Source: Buchnera aphidicola (Rhopalosiphum maidis)
Lineage (GTDB): Bacteria > Pseudomonadota > Gammaproteobacteria > Enterobacterales > Enterobacteriaceae
Length of the DNA stretch: 64,000 nt
Assembly: GCF_003671935.1 (NCBI RefSeq)
Contig: NZ_CP032759.1
Location: forward strand, 558,001 to 622,000
Reading direction: 5' to 3'
Part shown: positions 29,377-39,407 of the stretch, piece after piece
Numbering within the stretch: the stretch's first letter is position 1
Layout: each line of letters starts with the position of its first letter
Made by a program: the position numbers and the translations under genes
Notes under the pieces: model-generated
Databases searched by the model: none
What the model was told of the DNA's origin: nothing
The model's input: only the letters and a program-made list of their open reading frames with translations

Positions 29377-31500
29377 TCATAAAGATTGAATAGACGTCAA
29401 TGCAATTGTATAAATTATATCCTCTACCGACGCACCTCTTGATAAATCATTTACTGGTTTTTTTAGACCTTGTAGCATTGGTCCAATACAAATAAGATCT
29501 GTTGAACGCTGAACGGCTTTATAAGTTATATTACCAGAATTTAAATCTGGAAAAATAAAAATGTTTGCTAATCCTAAAATAGACGAATACGGCATTTTTA
29601 ATTTAGCAATTTCTTTTGAAATTGCCGCATCATATTGAATTGGACCATCTATGATTAAATCAGGTCTTTTTCTTTTTACAATAGAAGTAGCGTTTCTAAC
29701 TTTTTCTACTTGCCATCCAGTGCCAGAATAACCAGTAGAATAAGATAACATTGCTATACGTGGTTCTATACCAAATATTTTTGCTGAATCAGCAGATTGA
29801 ATTGCAATTTCAGCTAATTCTTCTGCATTTGGCTCTATATTAATTGCACAATCTCCATAAATTAAAACTTCATTTGGTAACAACATAAAAAATATAGATG
29901 AAACTAAAGAATAAATAGAATTAGTTTTAATAATCTGTAATGCCGGACGTATAGTGTTGGCAGTTGTATTAACTGCCCCAGAAACCAATCCGTCAACTTC
30001 ACCAGATTCTAGTATTAATGTTGCCAACACAACATTATCTTTCAATTGTTTTTTTGCAAAAACTTCATCTATTTTTTTATTCCTACGAATGTCTAATAAA
30101 CGAGAAAGATATTTATCTCTTATTAAGAGCGGATTTATTATTTCAATATTTTTATTTAAAAAAATTCCACTTTCATTTGCAATGTTATAAATTTTTTTTG
30201 GATCGCCTAATAATATACATTCTGCTATACCCAGATGACAACACATTGAAGCTGCTTTTAATATACGCACTTCGTATGATTCAGGAAGTATAATACGTTT
30301 AGATTTCCTTTTAGACAAAGTCTTTAATCGATAACAAAACTCTTTAGGAGAATATGTTTTTTTATAAAAATAACTCTTTTTTTTCTGTAAGCTGATTAAA
30401 TCATTTTTGTTAAAAAAACCAGAAATATATTCTAATGACTTTCTAATAGAAACTTTGTTCTGAATATTAATATTAAAATTAAACTTTTGTAATTGAGATA
30501 ACGTTTCTATTGTATTTTTTTTAAAAGTAAGTATAGGAGTACCTTGATCTATTAAAAATTTTAGTAATTTAATAAGATTCGGAGTTAACTTTAATATTCC
30601 AGTTAATAAAATTGCACCTATTTTCTTTGGTTTTAATAGTAAATATAATGTGTTAAAAAATATTTCCATTCGACTTAAAGAAACTAATACTAATGTGTTA
30701 GTATAATTTTTTTTTGAAATAACTGAAACATCTTCATCAAATATTGCTATGTTTTTTATAAAAGAATTTTTTATTTTTGTCGTATTTACAAGATTCGCAT
30801 TTAAAAATTTAAAAATATTCATTACAGACAATTGAACTAAATCTTTATTCCAAGGAATAAAGGCTATAACAGGAAAAGAAGTTTTAAAAACAAGATCTTT
30901 TTTAATTTCATTAATACATATATTTTTTTTTATATTTTTTAAAATTGTTAATTTATCAATAAAATTATATTTCATTTCAATAAAAGGAGAATTAATTTTA
31001 TTAAAAATTACGCCTAAAAAATTTTTATATTTTTTTTGCTGTAAAAAAAAATTAATTTTTTCTTCTTTTTTTTTAAAATATTTCAAAGAGTATTCTTTTA
31101 AATTTTCTACTAATATTACCTCTGCACCTATATTTTGTGCAATATCAAAATTGATTTGATCAGAATCGTAATGCTCTTTTTTATTAATACCCTTGATTAA
31201 AATCAATTCATTTTTCTTTTTTCTATTAGAACATTCTTTAATCATTAAGTCTATGAGAGAAGAATATTTATAAGAATTAAAATTTTTTTTAGAAAAGTTT
31301 ACTTTATCTAGTATATTTATTTTTTTTGAAAAAATTTTTCTGATACAATTTGTGTTTTCTGATTTTATAAGAGAAAAATAAGAATAATATTCAAAATAAT
31401 TATTTGATTTTTTTTTATTAAAAAAATAAAGTAAGCTTAAACTAATGGTTGTTAAAGAAACACTATTATTTAAAGGAACTAACATTATAATACGTGACAT
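29377..31500 (-). CDS. pta: Phosphate acetyltransferase
   Basis: Converts acetyl-CoA and phosphate to acetyl phosphate. 707 residues (E. coli 714). The C-terminal catalytic domain (about 390-707) is well conserved (VDGLVSGAVNTTANTIRPAL, GPIQYDAAIS, FPDLNSGN). The N-terminal P-loop-like domain (1-190) and the central DRTGG-type domain are much more diverged and Lys/Asn rich. It lies 58 bp after ackA on the same strand, and its product feeds AckA to make ATP. It converges on yfaE with eight bases between the ends. Confidence 0.96.
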   Translation of the reverse strand: MSRIIMLVPLNNSVSLTTISLSLLYFFNKKKSNNYFEYYSYFSLIKSENTNCIRKIFSKKINILDKVNFSKKNFNSYKYSSLIDLMIKECSNRKKKNELILIKGINKKEHYDSDQINFDIAQNIGAEVILVENLKEYSLKYFKKKEEKINFFLQQKKYKNFLGVIFNKINSPFIEMKYNFIDKLTILKNIKKNICINEIKKDLVFKTSFPVIAFIPWNKDLVQLSVMNIFKFLNANLVNTTKIKNSFIKNIAIFDEDVSVISKKNYTNTLVLVSLSRMEIFFNTLYLLLKPKKIGAILLTGILKLTPNLIKLLKFLIDQGTPILTFKKNTIETLSQLQKFNFNINIQNKVSIRKSLEYISGFFNKNDLISLQKKKSYFYKKTYSPKEFCYRLKTLSKRKSKRIILPESYEVRILKAASMCCHLGIAECILLGDPKKIYNIANESGIFLNKNIEIINPLLIRDKYLSRLLDIRRNKKIDEVFAKKQLKDNVVLATLILESGEVDGLVSGAVNTTANTIRPALQIIKTNSIYSLVSSIFFMLLPNEVLIYGDCAINIEPNAEELAEIAIQSADSAKIFGIEPRIAMLSYSTGYSGTGWQVEKVRNATSIVKRKRPDLIIDGPIQYDAAISKEIAKLKMPYSSILGLANIFIFPDLNSGNITYKAVQRSTDLICIGPMLQGLKKPVNDLSRGASVEDIIYTIALTSIQSL

Positions 31501-31558
31501 AATTTATTTTTTATTTTAATGTAATATATAATGTACTATAAAGTAACTATTTATTGTT

Positions 31559-32758
31559 TTAACGAATTATCTTTATAGTCTCTTGAGCTATCGCTAATTC
31601 TTCATTTGTTGGAATAACAAACGCTGGACGAGACTCATCCTGAGTAATTAATCCATATTTTCCATTCTTAATAATTAAATTACGTTGAATATCAACTTTA
31701 AACCCTATTAATAATAACTTTGATAAAGTAATTTCTCTAATTAAAGGGACATTTTCGCCAATCCCTCCAGTAAAGACTATAGCATCTAAACGATTTTCCA
31801 TTAAACATATATAAGAAGCAATATATTTAGATAAACGATGACAGAATATATCTACAGATAATTTTGCATTTTTTTTTGAATAATAATTTTTTTCAAAATA
31901 ACGAAAATCACTACTTATTTCACTTAAACCCAATAAACCAGACTCTTTTGTAAGTATTGTATAAATTTTATCGATACTTATACCAAGTATTCGGTGCATA
32001 AAAAAAATAATTGAAGGATCTATATCACCACTACGAGTACCCATTACTAATCCTTCCAAAGGCGTTAATCCCATAGAAGTATCTACGCATATTCCATTTC
32101 GAATGGCAGAAACAGAAGCTCCATTACCTAAATGACATGTAATAACATTAAGAGAATTAAAACTTTTATTTAAAATAACAGCAACTTCAGAAGCAACATA
32201 ATAATGACTTGTACCGTGAGCTCCATATCTTCGGATATGGTGTTTTTTATAAAAAGAATAAGGTATAGCATATAAAAATGAAGTTTCTGGCATATTTTGA
32301 TAAAAAGATGTATCAAAAACAGCTACATTTTTTTTTGAAAAAATAGGCAATTTCTCCATAGCTATTTTGATGCCGATTAAATTTGCTGGATTATGTAATG
32401 GAGCAAATGGAATTGCATTTTTAATTAATTGAATAGTATTATCATCTATCAAAATAGATGATTTTATTTTATTACCCCCATGAACTACTCTATGTCCTAT
32501 ACCTATTATATTAGTATATATATCTTTTTTTTCTAAAAAAAATTCATCGAAAATAAAATTTAACGCATCTTTATGAGATAAATGAGAACCTATATATTTT
32601 TTATGTTCTATTCCTAAATATTTCCATTTAATATATGTTTCTGACAAAAATAAACACTCTACTAAACCAGATAAATATTTTTTTTTATTATTAGGATTTA
32701 ATACTGCAAATTTTACAGAAGAACTACCACAATTCAATACAAAAATTAAATTATTCAA
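31559..32758 (-). CDS. ackA: Acetate kinase (TTG start)
   Basis: Makes ATP and acetate from acetyl phosphate. 399 residues (E. coli 400). The N-terminal phosphate motif VLNCGSSSVKFAV, the active-site region RRYGAHGTSHYYV, CHLGNGASVSAIRNG and FTGGIGEN are all present. The best start is TTG at 32758 (MNNLIFVLNCG), which matches the E. coli N-terminus; no strong SD precedes it. An ATG at 32771 is out of frame by one A of an A6 run, so the initiation signal may be weak or altered. It is upstream of pta, as in E. coli. Confidence 0.95.
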   Translation of the reverse strand: MNNLIFVLNCGSSSVKFAVLNPNNKKKYLSGLVECLFLSETYIKWKYLGIEHKKYIGSHLSHKDALNFIFDEFFLEKKDIYTNIIGIGHRVVHGGNKIKSSILIDDNTIQLIKNAIPFAPLHNPANLIGIKIAMEKLPIFSKKNVAVFDTSFYQNMPETSFLYAIPYSFYKKHHIRRYGAHGTSHYYVASEVAVILNKSFNSLNVITCHLGNGASVSAIRNGICVDTSMGLTPLEGLVMGTRSGDIDPSIIFFMHRILGISIDKIYTILTKESGLLGLSEISSDFRYFEKNYYSKKNAKLSVDIFCHRLSKYIASYICLMENRLDAIVFTGGIGENVPLIREITLSKLLLIGFKVDIQRNLIIKNGKYGLITQDESRPAFVIPTNEELAIAQETIKIIR

Positions 32759-32808
32759 TATTTTTTACCATTTTTTATTGATTAAAATAGTGATATTTTA
32801 ATACAAAC

Positions 32809-32837
32809 TTTCGAACTTATTATTTTTAATATATAAT
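32809..32837 (+). promoter_or_regulatory. Candidate promoter of nadE
   Basis: TTTCGA (32809-32814), 17 bp, perfect TATAAT (32832-32837), 60 bp before the nadE start in the divergent ackA/nadE spacer. The -35 is weak. Confidence 0.4.
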
Positions 32838-32897
32838 ATTAATCAATTTTATGAAAAAATTTAATATTTAAAATAAAAATATAATAACAGGACAAAA

Positions 32898-33704
32898 ATG
32901 ACATTACAAAAAAAAATTATTAAATTATTAAAAGTTAAACCACTAATTATACCGAAGAAAGAAATAAAAAATCGTATTCAAATGTTAAAAAGATATTTAA
33001 TTAAAAACACTCATTTAAAATCGTTAATAGTAGGTATTAGCGGAGGACAAGATTCAACGTTAACCGGAAAGTTATGTCAATTATCAATTCAAGAATTACG
33101 AAGAGAAAAAAAAGAAAAATCTTATCAATTCATTGCATTACGATTACCATATGGTACGCAATTAGACGAAAAAGATTGCAGAGATGCAATTAATTTCATC
33201 AATCCAGATCAAATTTTTACAATTAATATTAAAAATTCAGTTTTAAATAGTGAAAGATCATTAAAAAATCAAGGAATAAAAATATCAGACTATATTAAAG
33301 GAAACGAAAAAGCAAGAGAAAGAATGAAAGTACAATATAGTATTGCAGCTATAAAAAATGGACTAGTTGTTGGAACGGGCAATGCAGCAGAAATTCTTAC
33401 TGGGTTCTTCACAAAACATGGAGATAACGGAACAGATATTAACTTAATTTCTAAATTAAACAAAAGACAAGGTAAATTATTATTAAAAGAGTTAAATTGT
33501 CCTAAACATTTGTATTTAAAAAAACCAACTGCCGATCTTGAAGATGAGCAACCACAAAAAGAAGATGAAAAAGCTTTAGGGATTACATATAACATAATTG
33601 ATGATTATTTAGAGGGAAAAAAAATAAATTCTTTGAATAAAAAAATAATTGAAAAATTATATTTATTAACAGAACACAAACGTAAAATAATTAACTTAGG
33701 ATAA
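32898..33704 (+). CDS. nadE: NAD synthase, ammonia-dependent
   Basis: Final step of NAD synthesis: amidates nicotinate adenine dinucleotide with ATP and ammonia. 268 residues (E. coli 275). The ATP-pyrophosphatase loop [10 protein letters not shown] is at about 46-55; [18 protein letters not shown] and [17 protein letters not shown] are the family blocks. No glutaminase domain is present, so ammonia is the nitrogen donor. It stands between divergent ackA and convergent sirB1 (17 bp). Confidence 0.97.
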   Translation: MTLQKKIIKLLKVKPLIIPKKEIKNRIQMLKRYLIKNTHLKSLIVGISGGQDSTLTGKLCQLSIQELRREKKEKSYQFIALRLPYGTQLDEKDCRDAINFINPDQIFTINIKNSVLNSERSLKNQGIKISDYIKGNEKARERMKVQYSIAAIKNGLVVGTGNAAEILTGFFTKHGDNGTDINLISKLNKRQGKLLLKELNCPKHLYLKKPTADLEDEQPQKEDEKALGITYNIIDDYLEGKKINSLNKKIIEKLYLLTEHKRKIINLG

Positions 33705-33721
33705 AATGTTTAAATAATTTT

Positions 33722-34531
33722 TTAATGTAATATCATTTTTTTTTGCTCAATAGCATGAATTTGCACTTTAATTATTTCACTAATAGGATCTTCGGGACAA
33801 TTTTCAACAAAATAAATCAAATCTGTCAAAGCAACATGATTGCATTCTAAATTTGCATATATCAATCCTCTATCACGAATTTCATAGGGATCATTTGGAT
33901 TGATTTGTAATAATAAATTACTTACTTTTAATGCTAATTCCATTTTTTTTTCTTCCATTAATGCTGATTTTAATGTATCTAACATTTTACGAACGACAGT
34001 AATAGATTCGGCTTTATATAAATCATTTTCATATAATTCCGCAGTTGGACTAATATTACCTTTTAACCATACTTCTAAAGTATGTTGATCTAAAATTTCT
34101 CCATTAAAAGGATTAATCAACCATTTTTTTTTATTTATCCAATCTGCTCTTAAAATCAATTGTGTAGGGAATACTACAGGATTTAATGGTAATTTTAATT
34201 CTTGTGCAATATATAAAAAAAGAACACCTAAAGAAACAGCAGTACCTTGACGAGTTTTTAAAACATTATCAATCCATAGAACATCTGAAAGTTTATATAT
34301 ACCGCTTGCAGCACCAAATCGCCAGTTTTGATAAAAAAGTTTTAGCAATTTTTTTAATTTTAAATTGGGTTCAATCTCAGATGAAATGTAATATTTCGCT
34401 TCTTTGACCTTATCATATAAATCAGAAATTACAGATTTTGTAGGAAAATCTTCTCTAATAACTTGAGAAGTTGCAATAATAGAATCGAGAAGCGACAATT
34501 TAGAAAAATTAATATTGGGAAAAGATTTCAT
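33722..34531 (-). CDS. sirB1: SirB1 (YchA) transglutaminase-like/TPR protein
   Basis: 269 residues matching E. coli SirB1/YchA (269). The N-terminal two thirds carry a transglutaminase-like fold with DNVLKTRQGTAVSLGVLFLYIAQ and FNGEILDQHTLEVWL; the C-terminus is a short TPR-like helical pair (LLLQINPNDPYEIRDRGLIY). The classical catalytic cysteine is not obvious at the usual place (TRQGTAVSLG), as in other members. Function is not established; in E. coli it sits after prmC in the hemA-prfA-prmC series, and the same order holds here after a 161-bp gap. Confidence 0.9.
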   Translation of the reverse strand: MKSFPNINFSKLSLLDSIIATSQVIREDFPTKSVISDLYDKVKEAKYYISSEIEPNLKLKKLLKLFYQNWRFGAASGIYKLSDVLWIDNVLKTRQGTAVSLGVLFLYIAQELKLPLNPVVFPTQLILRADWINKKKWLINPFNGEILDQHTLEVWLKGNISPTAELYENDLYKAESITVVRKMLDTLKSALMEEKKMELALKVSNLLLQINPNDPYEIRDRGLIYANLECNHVALTDLIYFVENCPEDPISEIIKVQIHAIEQKKMILH

Positions 34532-34692
34532 ATTATTATTTATAGCAATATTTTTATATAATAAAAAGTTTAAAATTATACGTAGATATATATTAATATA
34601 TATTTTATGATAATGTAAAATTATATTTTTTATTTTTTTACATATTAAAACACTAAATCATTTTACTAAAAAATACTATTTTAGTAATTTTA

Positions 34693-35520
34693 CTATTTTT
34701 TTTGACCAAGAGTAATTCGATCATTACCTCCATAATCTTTAAAAGATTCTATATAAAAAAAATTGTATTTTTTAAATAAAAATTGCACTTTCAACTTTTG
34801 TTTCCATCCGTGTTCAATTAACAACCAACCTTTATAAAATAAATGCTGCCTTGCTTGCTGTATAATTAACTCAATATCTAATAATCCGTCTTTTTTCGAA
34901 ATTAATGCATTGAATGGTTCATAAAAAAGATCTTTTTTAAGTAAATTTATTTCTTTTATACTGACATATGGAGGATTACTAACAATAATGTGAAATTTTT
35001 TATTTATGTGAGAAAACCAATCGCTATAAAAAAATCGTACATTTTCTAAATTTAATTTTAACGCATTTATATTAGCTATTTTAAGCGCTTCATTTGAATT
35101 ATCAACACCAGTAATGTCCCAATTAGAACAAATACTGGCTAAAGCTAAAGCAATCGCACCTGAACCTGTTCCTAAATCAAGGATAGATTCAAAATTTTTA
35201 TTCATTCTAGACAATACTCTTTCTACTAGAATTTCCGTATCTGGTCTAGGAATAAGCGTTTTATACGAAACACATAGAGACAAAGACCAAAATTCTTTTT
35301 TTCCTATTATATAAGCTATAGGTTCACCTATAGATCTTCTGTAAATAAAATTATTTAATTTTTTACATTGTTTTTTACTTAGAATAATTTCGTCATTGAT
35401 TATAATCGAAACACGCGTACATTTTAAAACATGGCTTAATAAAATCTCAGCTTCATATCGAGGATTATCACAATGAGACAACATTTTAGTTGCTTTTTTC
35501 AAAAAGTATCTTATATTCAT
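34693..35520 (-). CDS. prmC: Release factor glutamine methyltransferase PrmC
   Basis: Methylates the glutamine of the GGQ motif in release factors using S-adenosylmethionine. 275 residues (E. coli 277). The SAM motif [14 protein letters not shown] is at about 115-128 and the catalytic NPPY at 182-185. Its ATG overlaps the TGA of prfA by four bases (ATGA), so enzyme and substrate are translationally coupled. The C-terminus is intact ([12 protein letters not shown]). Confidence 0.97.
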   Translation of the reverse strand: MNIRYFLKKATKMLSHCDNPRYEAEILLSHVLKCTRVSIIINDEIILSKKQCKKLNNFIYRRSIGEPIAYIIGKKEFWSLSLCVSYKTLIPRPDTEILVERVLSRMNKNFESILDLGTGSGAIALALASICSNWDITGVDNSNEALKIANINALKLNLENVRFFYSDWFSHINKKFHIIVSNPPYVSIKEINLLKKDLFYEPFNALISKKDGLLDIELIIQQARQHLFYKGWLLIEHGWKQKLKVQFLFKKYNFFYIESFKDYGGNDRITLGQKK

Positions 35521-36602
35521 AATTTACATTTAGATAAAGAAGAAAGCATATCTGCTTGATACTCTCTCATTATTGGATTAATAAGTAAATCTAATTTTCC
35601 CTGTAAAACTTCATCTAATTTATATATAGTAAGATTAATTCTATGATCTGTAATTCTATTCTGAGCAAAATTATATGTTCGATTTCTATCTGATCTTTCA
35701 CCAGTTCCTAATAAAATTCGTCTCATAGATGAATTTTCTCTTTGACTTTTTTCTAGTTTATCAGCATATACACGAGCGGATAAAATAGACAAAGCTTTAG
35801 CTTTATTTTTATGCTGTGATCTTTCATCTTGGCATTCTACTACATTTCCAGTAGGAATATGAGTAATTCGAATTGCAGAATCAGTAGTATTTACATGTTG
35901 ACCACCAGCGCCAGAAGAACGAAAAGTATCAATTTTTAAATCAGAAATTTTAATTTCTTCTTTTTCAGTTTTAGGTCTAACTGGCATAATAGCTACAGTA
36001 CAAGTTGATGTATGAATTCTTCCTTGGGATTCTGTTTCAGGGACTCTTTGAACACGATGACCACCAGATTCAAATTTTAAACGACCACATGCACCTTTTC
36101 CTGTAATTTTAGCTATGATTTCTTTAAATCCTCCTCTTTCATTTTCACTTGAGCTCATTATTTCTGTTTTCCACATACGATTTTCGGCATAACGTGTATA
36201 CATTCTAAATAATTCTCCAGCAAAAATTGACGACTCATCTCCTCCTGTTGCTGCTCTAATTTCAATAAAACAACTATGCTCATCATTAGGATCTATAGGT
36301 AATAACAATATTTTAATATTATCTTCTATTTTTTTTTTTTCTTTTTTAACTATAAAAAGTTCTTCTTCAGCTATCTCATGCATTTCTACATCATTAAATA
36401 ATGAATTAATATTTTTAATATCACTTTCTAATTTTTCCCACTTAATAAAATTTTTAACAATTTCAGAAAGTTTTAAGTATTCTTTAGATAAATTCTTAAA
36501 TTTCTCTTGATTTGATATAGTATCTTTTTGAGAAAGCATAATTTCAATTTCTTCATAACGATTTCTTAAAGATTTTAATTTATTAAAAATAGATGAATTC
36601 AT
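35517..36602 (-). CDS. prfA: Peptide chain release factor 1
   Basis: Terminates translation at UAA and UAG. 361 residues (E. coli 360). The GGQ peptidyl-transferase motif is at 233-235 ([12 protein letters not shown]); the codon-recognition PxT motif appears as PET at 188-190 where E. coli has PAT. It is coupled to prmC. In E. coli hemA lies upstream; here the spacer is empty, in keeping with loss of haem synthesis. Confidence 0.97.
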   Translation of the reverse strand: MNSSIFNKLKSLRNRYEEIEIMLSQKDTISNQEKFKNLSKEYLKLSEIVKNFIKWEKLESDIKNINSLFNDVEMHEIAEEELFIVKKEKKKIEDNIKILLLPIDPNDEHSCFIEIRAATGGDESSIFAGELFRMYTRYAENRMWKTEIMSSSENERGGFKEIIAKITGKGACGRLKFESGGHRVQRVPETESQGRIHTSTCTVAIMPVRPKTEKEEIKISDLKIDTFRSSGAGGQHVNTTDSAIRITHIPTGNVVECQDERSQHKNKAKALSILSARVYADKLEKSQRENSSMRRILLGTGERSDRNRTYNFAQNRITDHRINLTIYKLDEVLQGKLDLLINPIMREYQADMLSSLSKCKL

Positions 36603-36938
36603 AAAATATTATCCCGTTTATAATCTATCTTATAAATAATTTTGTTAATTTAAAATAATAGAAATTGTGCCATATTTACTACAAAAATCCTAAATATAGC
36701 AATTATGCACATTTAATACACTTTTTAATAAAAATTAAATTTAAAAAAAATAAAATATACAGAAATAAATTTTAATTAAATATCTTAGTAAAAAAGAGAT
36801 GTTTTTAATGCAATTTTACAAAAATATCAAAATAAAAAATTTTTTCCATTAAAATGATTATATCATTTTTAACATTTTTCAGTATAATTTTAACCAATGT
36901 TAATATAAATACAATTATTTTAAGATATAAATATTAAA
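36603..36938. other. Divergent spacer prfA/ispE where hemA and lolB are lost
   Basis: 336 bp of A+T-rich DNA. E. coli has divergent hemA and lolB between prfA and ispE; no remnant of either is recognisable. A weak prfA promoter candidate on the minus strand is TTGTAG (36684-36679), 18 bp, TATTAT (36660-36655). A TATAAT at 36883-36888 could belong to ispE. Confidence 0.5.
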
Positions 36939-37814
36939 ATGATACATACATGGCTATCTCCTGCAAAAATTAATTTATTTCTTTATGTAACTGGTATTCG
37001 TTCAGATGGATATCATTATATACAAAGTTTATTTCAATTTCTTAATTATGGTGACACATTAACAATTATTCCAAATAAAAAAGGTACTATTGAATTATTT
37101 ACTGAAAATAATTCTCTTTTAAACGTGAAAAATAGCATCATTGTAGCGGCTGAATTATTAAAAGAAAAAGCATTTTATTCTTCGGGAAAAGAATCTTCTC
37201 ATTTTGGAGCAGAAATTTTTTTAAATAAAAAAATACCTATCGGAAGTGGACTAGGAGGTGGTTCATCTAATGCTGCAACTACATTAGTAGTATTAAATAA
37301 TTTATGGAAAACAAAATTCACTTTAAAAGAATTAGCTACATTAAGTTTAAAAATAGGCTCAGATATACCCGCTTTTATCATGGGAAATACGACAATTGTT
37401 GAAGGAATAGGAGAAATTTTACATCCTATTAATAGAGAAGAAAAATGGTATTTAATTGTTTATCCTAATATTCCAATGCTAACAAAAAATATATTTTCTA
37501 ATTATTCTATTAAAAAAAACGCAAAAAAAAAACCGATTGATTTTTTATTAAAATCACAATTTCATAATGATTTTGAAAACATAGTTAAAAAAAAATTTAA
37601 GAAAATAAAAAAAATAATTTCTATGCTATCTCTTTATGCGCCTTCACGTATTACTGGAACAGGATCATGTATTTTTTCTGAATTTGATGACAAAAAATCT
37701 GCACAGAAAATATATTCTCTACTTCCTCATAACGTTCAAGGATTCATTGCAAAAAGTGTTAATATTTCACCATTGCATCGTGCTTTTTATAAAAGAAATA
37801 TGCAGTTTTTTTAA
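36939..37814 (+). CDS. ispE: 4-diphosphocytidyl-2-C-methyl-D-erythritol kinase
   Basis: GHMP kinase of the non-mevalonate isoprenoid pathway, phosphorylating CDP-methylerythritol. 291 residues (E. coli 283). The start SPAKINLFLYVTG contains the conserved K and N; the ATP loop PIGSGLGGGSSNAATTL is at about 93-109; D of GSDIPAFI is the catalytic base; GTGSC is near the C-terminus. It is followed by prs after 73 bp, as in E. coli. Confidence 0.97.
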   Translation: MIHTWLSPAKINLFLYVTGIRSDGYHYIQSLFQFLNYGDTLTIIPNKKGTIELFTENNSLLNVKNSIIVAAELLKEKAFYSSGKESSHFGAEIFLNKKIPIGSGLGGGSSNAATTLVVLNNLWKTKFTLKELATLSLKIGSDIPAFIMGNTTIVEGIGEILHPINREEKWYLIVYPNIPMLTKNIFSNYSIKKNAKKKPIDFLLKSQFHNDFENIVKKKFKKIKKIISMLSLYAPSRITGTGSCIFSEFDDKKSAQKIYSLLPHNVQGFIAKSVNISPLHRAFYKRNMQFF

Positions 37815-37887
37815 CTAAAAAATAGATTATCTTAATGTTGAAATAATTCAAAAAAAACACTTTTAAATAAAAAAAACAAGGTTTTTT

Positions 37888-38835
37888 ATGCCAGATATGA
37901 AATTATTTGCTGGAAACTCCATTCCAAAATTAGCAAAATTTATTGCACATCGACTTTATATAAATTTAGGAAACGCAGCTGTAGGTAGATTTAGCGATGG
38001 TGAAATTAGTGTTCAAATAAATGAAAACGTTAGAGGTAGCGATGTTTTTATAATTCAATCTACTTGTTCACCTACTAATGATAATATTATGGAATTAGTT
38101 GTAATGGTAGATGCTTTAAGAAGAGCATCAGCAGGTAGAATTACAGCTGTTATTCCTTATTTTGGATATTCTCGGCAAGATCGCCGTGTAAGATCAGCGC
38201 GGGTTCCAATTACAGCTAAAGTGGTAGCTGATTTTCTATCCAGCATTGGAGTTGACCGTGTATTAACAGTAGATCTTCATGCAGAACAGATACAAGGTTT
38301 TTTTGATGTTCCTGTAGATAATGTTTTTGGTAGTTTAATTCTTTTAGAAGATATGTTGCAAAGAGAATTAAAAAATCCAATTGTTGTTTCACCAGATATT
38401 GGTGGAGTAGTAAGAGCTAGAGCTATTGCTAAACTTCTTTACGATACTGATATGGCAATTATAGACAAAAGAAGACCTCGTCCCAACATTTCTCAAATTA
38501 TGCATATCATTGGCGATGTAGCAAATCGAGATTGTATTTTAGTTGATGATATGATTGATACAGGAGGAACGCTTTGTAAAGCAGCTGAAGCTCTTAAAGA
38601 GAGAGGAGCTAAAAGAGTTTTTGCATATGCTACCCATCCTATTTTTTCTGGAGAAGCATCAGAAAATTTAAAAAAATCTGTTATTGATGAAGTAGTTGTA
38701 TGCGACACTATTCCATTACAAGAAAAAATTAGATTATTACCAAATGTAAGAACTTTGACGTTAGCAGGTATGCTAGCAGAAGCTATAAGACGAATTAGTA
38801 ATGAAGAATCTATTTCTGCTATGTTTGAACATTAA
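37888..38835 (+). CDS. prs: Ribose-phosphate pyrophosphokinase
   Basis: Makes PRPP from ribose 5-phosphate and ATP, feeding nucleotide, NAD and histidine synthesis. 315 residues, the E. coli length, and among the most conserved proteins in the window. [11 protein letters not shown], the [11 protein letters not shown] loop and the PRPP-binding signature [11 protein letters not shown] are intact. It supplies Hpt (7.9 kb) with PRPP. A hairpin follows the stop. Confidence 0.98.
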   Translation: MPDMKLFAGNSIPKLAKFIAHRLYINLGNAAVGRFSDGEISVQINENVRGSDVFIIQSTCSPTNDNIMELVVMVDALRRASAGRITAVIPYFGYSRQDRRVRSARVPITAKVVADFLSSIGVDRVLTVDLHAEQIQGFFDVPVDNVFGSLILLEDMLQRELKNPIVVSPDIGGVVRARAIAKLLYDTDMAIIDKRRPRPNISQIMHIIGDVANRDCILVDDMIDTGGTLCKAAEALKERGAKRVFAYATHPIFSGEASENLKKSVIDEVVVCDTIPLQEKIRLLPNVRTLTLAGMLAEAIRRISNEESISAMFEH

Positions 38836-38864
38836 AAAAATTTTTAAAATTAACTCTAATAATT

Positions 38865-38898
38865 CTAAGCACACTATATTTTTTATTAATGTGCTTAG
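38865..38898. terminator. Hairpin between convergent prs and cvpA
   Basis: Perfect 9-bp inverted repeat CTAAGCACA (38865-38873) and TGTGCTTAG (38890-38898) with a 16-base loop. Neither side is followed by a strong T run, so termination may be weak. Confidence 0.55.
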
Positions 38899-38911
38899 CA
38901 TTTAAAAAAAA

Positions 38912-39372
38912 TCAAAAAAAAATTAATAATAGATAATCTTTAACATGAAATAAAAAATCAATTAATAAAGAATGCTTTAAATAATTCAAATAAACTAAAT
39001 GATTAAAACAAAATATAAAAAAAAGAAGAAAAAAAACTAGTACAATTCCACGAACAAAACCAAATATACCTCCTAAAAAAACATTTAAATGTGACAATCC
39101 AATTGTTATAAAAATTTTTTTTATAAAAAAATTTAAAACAATATTTAAAATATAAAATATAAAAAAAATTATCATTACAAAAAAAAATTGTTTCTAATAA
39201 AAAATTTTGATTTTTTTAAATAAAAAGAACTAAAATAGTAATAATTACTGAAAAAATAAATGCTAAAAAATAAAAGAACAAAAGAAATTACTTCTTGAAT
39301 AAAGCCACGGAATAATCCAAAAGAAACAGAAATAAAAATAATAAAAAGAATAACATAATCTATAAAAGTCAT
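38912..39372 (-). pseudogene. cvpA: CvpA family membrane protein, frameshifted in a T9 run
   Basis: Inner-membrane protein needed for colicin V production in E. coli, with a general envelope role. The frame starts at ATG 39372 (MTFIDYVILFIIF) and ends 65 codons later after nine T on the coding strand (plus-strand A at 39179-39187). A second frame begins at once and continues with the expected sequence (NIVLNFFIKKIF, GLSHLNVFLGGIFGFVRGIVLV) to 38912. One extra T would join them into 153 residues (E. coli 162) with four membrane segments. Both halves remain conserved, so transcript slippage may allow some product. purF, its E. coli neighbour, is gone. Confidence 0.82.
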
Positions 39373-39407
39373 AATTTGTTTCCAAAATTATATTTTTTAA
39401 TATAATG

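Noticed and set aside
38912..39372. Two separate small membrane-protein genes (38912-39175 and 39175-39372)
   Set aside because: Together they give one continuous CvpA with a one-base shift; neither half is a known stand-alone protein.
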